The position numbers and the translations under genes were made by a program. A stretch of DNA of 64,000 nt from Mycolicibacterium sp. (GTDB lineage: Bacteria > Actinomycetota > Actinomycetes > Mycobacteriales > Mycobacteriaceae): the NCBI RefSeq assembly GCF_016462545.1, contig NZ_JAEMTA010000002.1, positions 21,897-85,896 on the forward strand, in the 5' to 3' direction. Below, one piece after another: positions 1 through 9,800 of this stretch. The notes under the pieces are model-generated. The model was not told the origin of the DNA. It saw only the letters and a list, made by a program, of their open reading frames with translations, and ran no database searches. Position 1 is the first letter of the stretch; each line of letters starts with the position of its first letter.

Positions 1-482
<482 letters not shown>

Positions 483-759
483 TCATTCCATCTGTTGGGT
501 GTAGCCGTCATCTGTTCCTCGGCGGCACTTACCCGTTCGTTACCGCCCGACACGCCCGACTTGCTGTGAATCGGCTGTGCCCCATGCTCGTTCGTCCGTC
601 AGGCGCAGCTCAGGGCCACCGAGTGCGGACTCTGACGCGAAAGTGACGTGCGTCTCCAACGCTTCTGATACGACCCGATCACGAACGAGGCACCCCGCGC
701 CTCGCCTGTTGCCAAGGATCGCCGTGAACCACCTACCATGAGGTCTCGTCTTCAAGTCG

Positions 760-2058
760 GTGCTCAAAATCAATGGAGTTTTGTTGAGGTCTACTCGTCG
801 TGCCCGTGGGGCCTGGTTGGCCGCATCCTTCGCGGTGCTGGCCGTGCTCGGTGGTGTGGTCGTGAGCGGATCCGAACGGTGTGTGCACGGCTGCCAGGTG
901 CTCGCCGCGCCCCGCAATCTGGTCGAGGCGCAGCCCGATGCAGTGCCCGCGTCGACGCCTGCGGTGTTGTCCGTCATCCCGGCGCCCGCCGCAGCCAAGG
1001 TCAACCCCGCGAGCCCCGTCATGGTGAGCGCCACTGAGGGCAGCATCACCGACGTCACGATGACCAACGACAGCGGCAAGGTCATCCCCGGCGTCCTCAC
1101 GCCGGATCACACGACCTGGAAGCCGACGAGTCAGCTCGGCTACGGCCGGACCTACACGATGACGATCCTCGCCCGCGGTCCCGCCGGCATGCCGTCGCGG
1201 CAGGAGTCCAGCTTCACCACGGTCTCGCCGAGCAACCAGACGCAGGTGTACTTCGAAACCACCGACGGGGGACTGCTGCAGGACGGCGCCACCTACGGAG
1301 TCGGCGCGGTCGTCGTGGCCCACTTCGACGAGAACATCGACAACAAGGCCAACGCCGAGCGGCACCTGTCGGTCACCACCAATCCGCCGGTGGCGGGATC
1401 GTGGTACTGGGTCGACGACCAGACGGCGCACTGGCGGCCGCAGAAGTACTACGCGCCGGGCACCACGGTGACGGTCGCGGCGAACGTGTACGGCACGCCG
1501 CTCGGTGACGGTCTCTACGGTGAACAGGACGAGCACGTCTCGTTCAAGATCGGTGATTCCCACGTGTCCATCGCCGACGACACCACTCACATGGTCAGCG
1601 TCTTCGACAACGGCAAGCTGGTGCGCACCATGCCGACGTCGATGGGCATGGGCGGAATCCAGACCATCGCGGGCACCACCTTCTCGTTCTTCACCCCGCC
1701 GGGCGTCTACACCGTGTTGAACAAGGCGAACCCGGTGATCATGGACTCGTCGACCTTCGGGTTGCCGACCAATTCGCGGCTGGGTTACAAGGAGTCGATC
1801 TCCTATGCCACCAAGATCAGCACCGACGGCATCTACCTGCATCAGCTGAACTCGACGGTGTGGGCGCAGGGCAATACGGATACGTCGCACGGCTGCCTGA
1901 ACCTCAACGGGGACAACGCCGCCTGGTTCTTCGACTTCGCGGTGCCCGGCGACGTCGTCGAGGTCCGCAACACCGGCGGCAAGCCGCTGCAGATCTGGCA
2001 GAACGGCGACTGGACGGTGCCGTGGGATCAGTGGCTGCAGGGCAGCAAGCTGACCTAG
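760..2058 (+). CDS. L,D-transpeptidase (YkuD domain) with Ig-like N-terminal domains
   Basis: Periplasmic enzyme expected to form 3-3 cross-links in peptidoglycan and to be a carbapenem target. The 432-residue translation has a basic N-terminus and a hydrophobic anchor at about residues 19-37. Two Ig-like domains follow (VSATEGSITDVTMTNDSGK; HFDENIDNKANAERHLSV), as in mycobacterial Ldt proteins. The YkuD catalytic domain has an upstream YLHQLN histidine and the signature TSHGCLNL with the nucleophilic Cys. The listed start is a GTG at 760. A TTG at 784, five bases after GGAG and giving MRSTRRARG, is a good alternative. The gene converges with the methyltransferase gene with only two bases between stops. 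Orthology to a particular Ldt number is not assigned. Confidence 0.93.
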   Translation: MLKINGVLLRSTRRARGAWLAASFAVLAVLGGVVVSGSERCVHGCQVLAAPRNLVEAQPDAVPASTPAVLSVIPAPAAAKVNPASPVMVSATEGSITDVTMTNDSGKVIPGVLTPDHTTWKPTSQLGYGRTYTMTILARGPAGMPSRQESSFTTVSPSNQTQVYFETTDGGLLQDGATYGVGAVVVAHFDENIDNKANAERHLSVTTNPPVAGSWYWVDDQTAHWRPQKYYAPGTTVTVAANVYGTPLGDGLYGEQDEHVSFKIGDSHVSIADDTTHMVSVFDNGKLVRTMPTSMGMGGIQTIAGTTFSFFTPPGVYTVLNKANPVIMDSSTFGLPTNSRLGYKESISYATKISTDGIYLHQLNSTVWAQGNTDTSHGCLNLNGDNAAWFFDFAVPGDVVEVRNTGGKPLQIWQNGDWTVPWDQWLQGSKLT

Positions 2059-2060
2059 GC

Positions 2061-3221
2061 TCACCGGACGGAGGCGGCCGGTTCCCGATCCGCGTAGGCG
2101 CTCAACTCGTCGATGAAGCCGTCGGGAAACCGCAGCGATCCCTTGCCCGTTCGTCGCAGGAACCCCGACGCCGCCCGCGCCGACAGTGGCTTGCCCGGGA
2201 ACTTCAGGAAGTCGACCAGTGGCAGGCGCGGCTCCCACACCGGCCATGGCCCGACGTCGGCGACGTGCACCACCCCGTCCACGTCCGCCCACGCCGCGCG
2301 CCGCGACCACTTCGCGCCGTCCCACACCGGGTCAGCCGAGGAGTCATAGCGTCCGGGGTGCGCAAGCCGTCCACCGATCCATGCGGCGGCGGGCACGCTC
2401 ACGGAGTTGCCGACCATGCGCCACCGTTCCCCGGGCCGGGAGACCTCCGCGGCGGGCGCGGTCCAATCTGTCGGAAAGCCCTGCAGCCGTTCGGTATCCC
2501 GCAGATCGGGTGTGACGTAGGCGCCCGACGGAAGCCGGATCGCCGGTGGTGACGGCACTCCGACCGACGATCCGCACTTGATCGGCGGCACGGCGTCGAC
2601 CGCCCAGCCGAACGAACGCATGCCCTCGGTCCAGTAGAAGCCGCACGCCACGTCCGGATAGTCCACCGCCACGGCGGGCTTCGCGCAGTCGTCGGCCAGC
2701 AGCACGTCCCGCGGGTCGCCGACGCGGGAGCCGACGAGGTACCACCTGTTGCGCCGCTGCGGAAGCCCGAACGCGTTGGTGTCGACCACCCGGTACGCCC
2801 ACCGGTAGCCGAGTTCGGTGAGCGCGCTGGTGATCAGGCGCAGCGCGGCGCCCCTGCCCAACGAGATCAGAAACGGCACGTTCTCCAACACCACCCACGG
2901 CACGTCGCCGTCCTCGAGCAGTCGCAGCACCTCGCCGACCAAACTGCTTCGGGCACCGACGATTCCGGCCTTGCGACCGACGCTGCTGAGATCCTGACAG
3001 GGGAACCCGGCGACCACCAGTTCGGTGCCCTTCGGGAGGGCGGCGACGTCGCGGACGTCGGCCTCGAGTTTGGTGTCGGGGAACCGTCGGCGCAGCACGT
3101 GCATGGTGGCCGGGGAGTTCTCGACGAGCAGCTGCGCGTGGTGACCACTGGCTGCCATCCCGAGTTCGAGCCCGCCGATGCCGGCGAACAATCCCGCGAC
3201 CCTCAGGCTCACCGCAGCCAT
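2061..3221 (-). CDS. DNA (cytosine-5) methyltransferase A
   Basis: Transfers a methyl group from S-adenosylmethionine to C5 of cytosine in a DNA target. Motif I is GLFAGIGGLELG, motif IV is GFPCQDLSSVG with the catalytic Cys, motif VI is VLENVPF, motif VIII is QRRNRW, and motif X is RMVGNSVSVPAAAW. The variable target-recognition region lies between VIII and X. The open frame extends upstream to 3443, but that part only shadows the next gene. ATG 3221 puts motif I right at the N-terminus, as usual, and overlaps the stop of methyltransferase B by 13 bases, suggesting coupled translation. No endonuclease other than Vsr is nearby. Target specificity cannot be read from the sequence. Confidence 0.92.
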   Translation of the reverse strand: MAAVSLRVAGLFAGIGGLELGMAASGHHAQLLVENSPATMHVLRRRFPDTKLEADVRDVAALPKGTELVVAGFPCQDLSSVGRKAGIVGARSSLVGEVLRLLEDGDVPWVVLENVPFLISLGRGAALRLITSALTELGYRWAYRVVDTNAFGLPQRRNRWYLVGSRVGDPRDVLLADDCAKPAVAVDYPDVACGFYWTEGMRSFGWAVDAVPPIKCGSSVGVPSPPAIRLPSGAYVTPDLRDTERLQGFPTDWTAPAAEVSRPGERWRMVGNSVSVPAAAWIGGRLAHPGRYDSSADPVWDGAKWSRRAAWADVDGVVHVADVGPWPVWEPRLPLVDFLKFPGKPLSARAASGFLRRTGKGSLRFPDGFIDELSAYADREPAASVR

Positions 3222-4471
3222 TCCACTGCGACGGCGTAACTCAGCCGCGACGGCACCGCATTGCCGATCATGCGCGCCAACGCCGTGCGCCGGGTCACCG
3301 ACTCGAACGAGAACCAGTCCGGAATGTATTGCAGCCGTGCGGCTTCGTGCGCGGTGATGGTGCGACGTCGGCTCGGATGCACGTAACGGCCCATGCACAT
3401 GCTGTAGAAGCCGGTGGTGATGGTCTGCGACGGGCGATCCCATGCCAGCCGCCCGTAGATGGCCTTGTAGCTGTGGCCGCCATCGGCATGGCAGGCGGGC
3501 CGCTGGGGATCCGGCAGATCGAAGTCACCGTTCTCGAAGAGATAGTCGATGCGGCGTCGCGTTGCCGGCGCCGAGCGGGCGGCCTCGTCGACCAATCGAC
3601 CCGACTCGGGAAGCGACTCGAGGTCCTCGAAGGCCCACGCGACCGAACGTCCCTCTCGCCGATGGCGATCGGTGACCTCGACCGGGGTGACGCCGTGCGT
3701 CAAGCTGGCCAGCAGGACGAGTCGGCGTCGGCGCTGCGGGACGCCGATCTCGCTGAGGTCGATCACCCCGACCGACACGTGATACCCGAGGCGGTCGAGC
3801 GCATCGGCCGTCCGCTGCACCACGGCCCGCCGGTCGTTGATGGCCCCCGGCACGTTCTCGATCAGAATATGCTGGGGTGCAAGCACTTCCGCGGCGCGGA
3901 CCATGGTGCGGTACAGCTCGTTCTTGTCGTCGGCGTGGCGCGTCCGGTTGTTGAAGTCGCTGTGCCCCTGGCATGGTGGCCCGCCCACCAGCACGTCCAC
4001 GTCGGAATGCTGCCTGGCCAGGATGCGCTCGGCAGGGGTCAGCCGGGCGCCCACCCGCCCGGGCAATACGTCGTCCACGTTTCGGGTCAGCGTGCTCGCG
4101 GTGGGAAAGTTCGCCGCGTAGGTCTGCGCCGCCACCGCGTCGACGTCGACGGCGAGGAGCGGTTCGAACGAGCGGTTCAGCGCGCGCGCCGCCTCCGCCA
4201 ACCCGATCGACAGCCCGCCACACCCGGAGAACAAATCGACCACGCGCAGCGAGGATCTGGCCGAGCCGCTCGGTGGTGCGACGCTGCTCTGCAACCAGGC
4301 GCGCTCGGCTTCGTCGGCACACGTCGCTCGGGTCTCCGCGCCGCGATGACCCGCCATCACACTCGCCGACTGGCGGCCGTCGCGGCGCGTCACCAGGCGT
4401 TCGTAGCTTCCGTTTCGGATGCGGAAGCGTTCGAGTCCGACGTCATGGGCGACGTCGGCGATGAGGCTCAC
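3209..4471 (-). CDS. DNA (cytosine-5) methyltransferase B
   Basis: Second C5-cytosine methyltransferase, in tandem with A. Motif I is VVDLFSGCGGLSIGLAEA, motif IV is GGPPCQGHSDFNNR, motif VI is ILIENVPG, motif VIII is GVPQRRRRLVLL. A TITTGF segment follows, and motif X is ARMIGNAVPSRLS. It differs strongly from A, so the two probably recognise different targets or act in different contexts. About 65 residues precede motif I, which is longer than in minimal Dcm-type enzymes. The frame is open to 4546, but that would overlap the divergent vsr gene. The GTG at 4471 (VSLIADVAHD), 41 bases from the vsr start, is preferred. The start is uncertain; the family call is not. Confidence 0.91.
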   Translation of the reverse strand: MSLIADVAHDVGLERFRIRNGSYERLVTRRDGRQSASVMAGHRGAETRATCADEAERAWLQSSVAPPSGSARSSLRVVDLFSGCGGLSIGLAEAARALNRSFEPLLAVDVDAVAAQTYAANFPTASTLTRNVDDVLPGRVGARLTPAERILARQHSDVDVLVGGPPCQGHSDFNNRTRHADDKNELYRTMVRAAEVLAPQHILIENVPGAINDRRAVVQRTADALDRLGYHVSVGVIDLSEIGVPQRRRRLVLLASLTHGVTPVEVTDRHRREGRSVAWAFEDLESLPESGRLVDEAARSAPATRRRIDYLFENGDFDLPDPQRPACHADGGHSYKAIYGRLAWDRPSQTITTGFYSMCMGRYVHPSRRRTITAHEAARLQYIPDWFSFESVTRRTALARMIGNAVPSRLSYAVAVEWLR

Positions 4472-4512
4472 CTGCCGATCGTATGCAGCGGCGTCGTCAA
4501 TAGTGTGGAGGC

Positions 4513-4941
4513 ATGGCCGACTCCTGGGCGTCGTCACCGGAGGCACGGGCGCGCATGCAGTCCAACAAGAGCCGCGACACCAAGCCCGAACTCGCGCTGC
4601 GTTCCGCGGTGCACGCGCGCGGCTTGCGCTATCGGGTGTCGACCAGACCCCTTCCCGCGGTGCGGCGGACCGCCGATCTGGTGTTCTCGCGCGCGAAGGT
4701 GGCCGTCTTCCTCGACGGGTGTTTCTGGCATGGTTGCCCAGAGCACCACACCGTCGCGTCCGCCAACGGGAAGTTCTGGGCCGACAAGGTGCAGGCCAAC
4801 CGCGAGCGCGACCGCGACACCGACGGCCGGTTGGCCGAAGCCGGCTGGGCCAGCGTGCGGATCTGGGAGCACGAGGACCCCGCCGAGGCCGCTCAGCGGG
4901 TCGAGGACGTCGTCCGCGCCAGGACGCTCACAGGTCGTTGA
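4513..4941 (+). CDS. vsr: Very short patch repair (Vsr) mismatch endonuclease
   Basis: Nicks 5' of the T in T:G mismatches that arise when 5-methylcytosine deaminates in a methyltransferase target. The 142-residue length is typical. The PD-(D/E)XK-like Vsr core is seen as RTADLVFSRAKVAVFLDG, followed by the zinc-binding region CFWHGCPEH, with FWADKVQANRERD downstream. The N-terminal SNKSRDTKPELALR is characteristic of the family. It is transcribed divergently from the two C5 methyltransferases, the expected partner context. Its last 14 bases overlap the 3' end of the convergent small LuxR-type gene. Confidence 0.94.
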   Translation: MADSWASSPEARARMQSNKSRDTKPELALRSAVHARGLRYRVSTRPLPAVRRTADLVFSRAKVAVFLDGCFWHGCPEHHTVASANGKFWADKVQANRERDRDTDGRLAEAGWASVRIWEHEDPAEAAQRVEDVVRARTLTGR

Positions 4942-5209
4942 CGTCGATCAACCCGTCCTGAATGGCGCGTGCCAGCAAGGCGGCCTTGGTCGGCGCTGCC
5001 CGCCCGACGGCTGCGTACTTGTCGCGGATTCGCTGCAGGTGGGTGCGGACCGTGGTGGCGGAGATCTGAAGCTGGCGGGCGACGTCGTCCTTGTTGTCGT
5101 GCAGGATCCACGCGAGCAGCACTTCCCGCTCCCGCGGCGCAAGGTCCGGGCGCGGCCGCGCAGCACTGGGCGCATCGTGCGGAAGGGCGACCGTCAACGT
5201 TTCCTCCAA
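4928..5209 (-). CDS. Small LuxR/GerE-type helix-turn-helix regulator
   Basis: A 93-residue protein that is almost only a GerE DNA-binding domain. LAPREREVLLAWILHD corresponds to helix 1, VARQLQISATTVRTHL is the helix-turn-helix, and LQRIRDKYAAVGR follows. No receiver or ligand-binding domain precedes it, only about 25 disordered residues. It is divergent from a second regulator-like gene starting at 5352. A perfect palindrome lies 19 bases upstream of its ATG. Autoregulation is an inference. Its targets are unknown. Confidence 0.85.
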   Translation of the reverse strand: MEETLTVALPHDAPSAARPRPDLAPREREVLLAWILHDNKDDVARQLQISATTVRTHLQRIRDKYAAVGRAAPTKAALLARAIQDGLIDVNDL

Positions 5210-5227
5210 GCAATCGTTGGGAAACCA

Positions 5228-5243
5228 TCATCCGTTCGGATGA
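5228..5243. promoter_or_regulatory. Perfect 7-bp inverted repeat between divergent regulators (candidate operator)
   Basis: TCATCCG, two T bases, then CGGATGA: an exact palindrome in the space between the small LuxR-type gene and the receiver-like gene. Its place between divergent transcription-factor genes fits an operator for a dimeric GerE-type protein. A short RNA hairpin in the leader of the minus-strand gene is the alternative. No binding data. Confidence 0.5.
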
Positions 5244-5351
5244 CGCTGCTGTCAGGTAGATAATTGACGCTTCAGTAGTGCATTTCGGCAATTTAGCCGC
5301 AGCACGTGTCAATTCGAGCAACATCTTGCATCGCGTGAAAGGATTTGCCGA

Positions 5352-6083
5352 GTGGAGGGTGATCCGCGAATTCTGGTGGCGTCTCCCGTCGGCAGGTCCG
5401 TGGTACCCACCCTGGCGGCGCAGTTTCCCGGCGGGACGGTCAGGCTGGCCGTCGACCGGGACGCCGTACATCGCGAGGTCGCACAGCGGGTGAGGTTCGA
5501 CGTCGTCATCGCCGACCTGGTCTGGAACAGCCCCGAACTCGAGTTCAACTTCGACGGGCTGGACGTCGTCGACGTCCTCGTCCAGACCGGCCGACCGGCG
5601 CCGGTGATCATCGCCGCCCAAGGGCACAGTGGCGAGCTCGACCTCCTGGAGGAAGCGCGACGGCGCCACGAGGTCTTCGCCGTCTTTCAGAAGTCGGCGG
5701 GCCACGACGAGCTCACCGGAATGATCCGCGACGCGGCGATCGGCAAACGTCGTGACGGGTCCGCGATCGTGAGTCGCACGACGCCGCTGTACGAGTCGTT
5801 CCGCGGCAGGCGAGGCGAGACGGCCGGACGGATGGCGGGCGCCATCGCGGCCGGGCGCGCCAGCGACGGTGCGTCCCTGGCGACCGCCGCGGGGATCGCA
5901 CTGAACACCGCATCGAAGGTGACGACGCACTACCTCGGACCCATCATCCAGGAGCGCGGCGAGCACGATCCGCGTCTGCCGATGACCCTGTCCGCGGTCT
6001 ATCGCTGGTGCGGGTTGCATTCGCGCTACATCGTGAGCTGGTGTCGGCGGCACGGGCACGCTGACGTGCTCGTCACACCCTGA
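5352..6083 (+). CDS. Receiver-like transcriptional regulator with C-terminal HTH
   Basis: 243 residues from a GTG start. The N-terminal half looks like a CheY-type receiver fold: ILVASPVGRSVVP as first strand, FDVVIADLVWNS carrying the candidate phospho-acceptor Asp, then APVIIAAQG and VFAVFQKSAG with a Lys near the switch region. The usual acidic pair after the first strand is not evident, so phosphorylation is doubtful. The C-terminal half includes DGASLATAAGIALNTAS, a probable helix-turn-helix, and a Trp/Cys-containing tail. It sits divergent to the stand-alone GerE protein, and the two may work together. No sensor kinase is nearby. Confidence 0.62.
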   Translation: MEGDPRILVASPVGRSVVPTLAAQFPGGTVRLAVDRDAVHREVAQRVRFDVVIADLVWNSPELEFNFDGLDVVDVLVQTGRPAPVIIAAQGHSGELDLLEEARRRHEVFAVFQKSAGHDELTGMIRDAAIGKRRDGSAIVSRTTPLYESFRGRRGETAGRMAGAIAAGRASDGASLATAAGIALNTASKVTTHYLGPIIQERGEHDPRLPMTLSAVYRWCGLHSRYIVSWCRRHGHADVLVTP

Positions 6084-6170
6084 ACTGGAATATCGAACCC
6101 GTCTGGTTAGTTGTGCTCAGCAGTTTGGGTCGAACAACGTACCCACCTCAGCAGCACGAAGAGGTTCACC

Positions 6171-6407
6171 GTGATTGATGTCAAGGCCATCGTCGGCGGC
6201 GTCGCCGTCGCGGGATCCCTCGCGCTCGCTCCCCTCGGCATGGGAGTCGCCAACGCCGCGCCGCCGCCCGTTGCGCCCCCGGTGCCGTCCGTTCAGGGCA
6301 CCAGCCAGGCCGACGTTCCCGCACCGGCGCCCTCCCCGTATGCGTCCTATGGCAACGCCAGCGTCTGCGCCATGCCGGGCCTGTACTTCGTGAACATCTG
6401 CGTCTAA
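6171..6407 (+). CDS. Small secreted Pro/Ala-rich protein
   Basis: 78 residues from GTG 6171, preceded by a GAAGAGG ribosome-binding site. A signal peptide covers about residues 1-29 and ends VANAAPPP. The mature part is a short Pro/Ala-rich segment finishing with a two-Cys tail (SVCAMPGLYFVNICV), which suggests a disulphide. No family recognised. Its stop overlaps the end of the convergent hypothetical gene by four bases. Confidence 0.72.
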   Translation: MIDVKAIVGGVAVAGSLALAPLGMGVANAAPPPVAPPVPSVQGTSQADVPAPAPSPYASYGNASVCAMPGLYFVNICV

Positions 6408-6703
6408 CGACCGGTGTAGCCGCCATGCTCGACGGCCGCATGAACCAGTAGCCACAGCGGCCACGACGCGGTGGACTCCCGCAAGGCGTCGACGTGCCCC
6501 AGCCAGCGCCGCAGTACGTGGGCCAACTGGTCGGGTTCGACGGAGCTCACGTCCAGTCCGTCAGCCGTCATCGCCAACCGCACACCGTGGGCGTCGTAGA
6601 CCTCGGCGTCAGCCGATCGCGCGGACGGGACCAGCTCGTCGAGGCTGCGATAGAAGCGGCACTCCGGGGGCTCGCTCACGACGAATGGAGGCGCGAGTTC
6701 CAC
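6404..6703 (-). CDS. Hypothetical protein (about 99 aa)
   Basis: Short protein without a recognised domain. It contains the segments FYRSLDELVPSARS, AEVYDAHGVRLAMTADG and a Trp-rich C-terminus (SWPLWLLVHAAVEHGG). The frame is open to a TTG at 6736, but the GTG at 6703 has GAGG seven bases upstream and is preferred. Codon use looks like neighbouring genes. It is convergent with the small secreted protein and divergent from the BTAD regulator. Function unknown. Confidence 0.6.
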   Translation of the reverse strand: MELAPPFVVSEPPECRFYRSLDELVPSARSADAEVYDAHGVRLAMTADGLDVSSVEPDQLAHVLRRWLGHVDALRESTASWPLWLLVHAAVEHGGYTGR

Positions 6704-6814
6704 CGCGGCACCTCGATCTCCTGGTGTCTGAGGCAAACTGACCGACGGTGTCAGCCGATTTGCCGGATGCTATAGACGGCCAATTGGAAATCCGTTGGAT
6801 CGGGGGAGGGTGCG

Positions 6815-9800
6815 GTGGAGTATCGGCTGCTGGGTTCTCTGGCCGTGTTCCGTGACGGTGAGGGGCTCCCGCTGGGCGGTCTACGGCAGCGGGCGGTGCT
6901 CGCCGCGTTGCTGTTGGCCGGTGATCGCGCGGTCGATGCGGATCGGTTGATCGACCAGGTCTGGGGCGAGGAGGCGCCGCCGAAGCCGCTGGCCTCGCTG
7001 CGTGCCTACGTCGCGAACCTGCGTCGCGTCCTCGGCGCGGGGGCCCTGGTGAGGGTGGGTTCCGGATACCGGGTCGACACCGCGGGCGACGTGGTCGACG
7101 CACGGGAGTTCGCACGCCTCGTCGATTCGGGTCGCAGACTGCTCGACTCGGGTGAACTGGCCGCGGCCCGCACCGCCCTGGAGGACGGGCTGGAGCTGTG
7201 GCACGACACGCCGCTGGCGGAATTTCGCAACCTCGACTTCGCCATCCCGGAGACCCATCGGCTCGAGGCCATGCGCGCCGAAGCCGTCGAGCTGTACTTC
7301 GAGGCCGCGCTTCGGCTCGGCGACAGCAGCTCTGTGGTCGATCGGCTCGCATCCGAGCTGACGGCCAACCCGATGCGCGAAAGGCTGTGCGGCCAGCTGA
7401 TGTTGGCGCAGTACCGCTGCGGTCGGCGCACCGACGCGCTGCTCACGTATACCCGGATCTCCGAGGTGCTCGACGCGGAACTCGGCGTCCGACCCGGCAG
7501 TGCACTGGAGCGGTTGGCGACCGACATCCGCAACGAGTCTCCGGCGCTCGACTGGCAGCCCACCGTGGTCGTCGAGAAGGTGTCGGTGCCCGAACGCAGG
7601 GCGGGCGACCTGCATGGGCGCACGTCGGAGATACGACGTATCCGCGCCGCGTTGACGGCGGCGGCCGAGGGTCGCGGTGGGGTCGTCATCCTGAGTGGTG
7701 ACAGCGGCATGGGCAAAACCACTCTGGCCCAACACGTCACGGAGCTGGCGGACGAGCTGGGGCTTGCGACGGTGTGGGCTGGCCACGCTGCCGAACTGCG
7801 ACGGCCGCCGTCCTGGGCATGGGCGCACGCGCTGCGGGGACTCGCCGGCCAGCTTCCCAGCGGTGGCGGGCCTCTCCACGCCGCGCTCCCGGACTGGTGG
7901 GGTGTCGCCACCGAGGACGTCGGAGCCGAAACCCGTTCCGCACCAGGCTTCGACGTGATCGAGGCGACGACGGCGGCATTGGCCGAGTTGACGTTCAAGC
8001 GGCCGGCGCTGGTGGTGCTCGACGATCTGCAACGGGCCGACCGCTTCACCGTCGAGGTGCTGGAGCACCTCGCCTCGACAGGTCGTCGTGTGCCCATGCT
8101 GGTCGTCGCGACGTGGCAGGAAGGAGGCGCGGACGGCGCATCCAGTGCGCGGGCGTTCGAACGGCTCAGGAGTCGGACCGACATCGACGTCATCAAACTG
8201 CGCGGGCTGTCCAGCGAAGCCACCGCCGACGTCATCGCCGATACCTGCGGCGCCGAACCGCCACCCGAGTTCGTCGGCGTCGTGCACGCCCGCACCGGTG
8301 GAAATCCATTCTACGTAAGGGAACTCGTCCGACTGCTCGACGACAGCGGTCGACTTGGAACGCTCGATGCCGGTATCGACGACGACGACGTTCCCGAGGC
8401 CGTGAGTGGCATCATCCGGGAGCGGATGTCGCGGCTTCCGGAGTCCAGCCGCACGCTGCTGTATGCGGCGGCGGTGGCGGGCACCGAGTTCGTGGTGTCG
8501 AGGTTGGCGGCGGCCATGCGCCGGTCGATCGACGAGACGGCTGCGGCGCTGCTTCCGGCGCAGCAGGCCGGTCTGATCGTCGACGTGCCACGACAGCGCG
8601 GCAGTCTGCGATTCAGTCACGGGCTGGTGCGCGACGCGGTGGCCGCGGAGATGACCGGTGTCGGTCGAGCCCGGTTGCACGCCGACATCGCACTGGCCTA
8701 CTGGCAGGAACCCGGGGAGGTCCCGTCGCAGGACGCGATCGACGGCGCGGAACACGCGTGGCGAGCGGGCTCGGAGTTGGACGCCGACACCGCGCTTCGG
8801 CTGCTCGACCGGGCGCGCGCCGACGCCTGGGGCCGGTCCGCCTATCGCGAAGTGGCCGAACTCGATCGGCGCGCACTCGAGGTCTGCGCACGCCTGCCCT
8901 CGGACACCGAACGCTTCGACGTCCAGGTCGACCTGCAACTGCAGCTGGCCTCGTGTGAAGCCGTCGTCAACGGGCAGAGCTCGGCGAAGACGCTCATGGA
9001 GCTTCGGCGTACGGCACCCGATGGAAAGGACGCAGTCCAGGAGACGACGGCGGTGGCGATGGGGTGCCTCGAAGCGTGCGGTACCGGTCGTTATCACGAC
9101 GCCACGGTGCTGTCGGACAGCTTGGTCGAGTTCTTCGCCGCCACCGACGATCCCATCGCAGGCTCGGCCGGCTACTACATCCGCGGGCTCACCGAGTTCA
9201 TGCGCGGCAACCTGGATCTCGCCGAGGCCGCGATCAGCACGCTGCACTCGGCGGTGCCGCCCGTGGACCACGAAACATTCGGTGCGCTGGCCTCTTTCGA
9301 GGTGCTCGCCTACGCGGTCGCGGCGCATTCGACGGGGTTGCGCGGGAACGTCGATGGTGCGGCGGCCGTCTTGTCCGAGGGTCTCGCGGAGGCGCGGCGG
9401 CGCAACGATGCGTTCGGAACGGCGGTACTCCGCACGGCCGACCTTCAGCTGTCGGCCATGACCGGTGTCGCCGACGGCGTCGCAGAGCGAGCGGCCCACG
9501 TCGTCGCGCAGCTGACCGAGTTGGGCATCGATCAGTTCATCGGTGGAGCGCGACTGATCCGGGCCTGGGCCTGTGCCGTGGGCCCCGACGGCGTCGACAC
9601 CGTCGACGAACTACATGCCGCGTTCGAGCAGCACGGTCAGGGCGGTCGCAGAATCTTCTCGCCGCTGTACTGCGGACTGCTTGCCGACGCCACCGCCGTG
9701 CACCGCGATCTCGCCGACGCGCAGGCGGCGCTCACCCGAGCCGACGCGATCGCCGCTGCCACGGGTGAGCATGTCTGGAATGCGCAGTTGGCGGCCCGCC

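Noticed and set aside
4469..4546. N-terminal extension of methyltransferase B up to 4546
   Set aside because: Would overlap the start of divergent vsr; the extension has no family similarity.
3329..5263. 644-codon plus-strand frame across the methyltransferase genes
   Set aside because: It is antisense to two methyltransferases with complete motifs and crosses vsr; composition is that of a GC-rich shadow frame.
6881..9499. 872-codon minus-strand frame opposite the BTAD regulator
   Set aside because: The plus strand has a full domain series; the antisense protein has only Arg/His/Gln-rich sequence without motifs.
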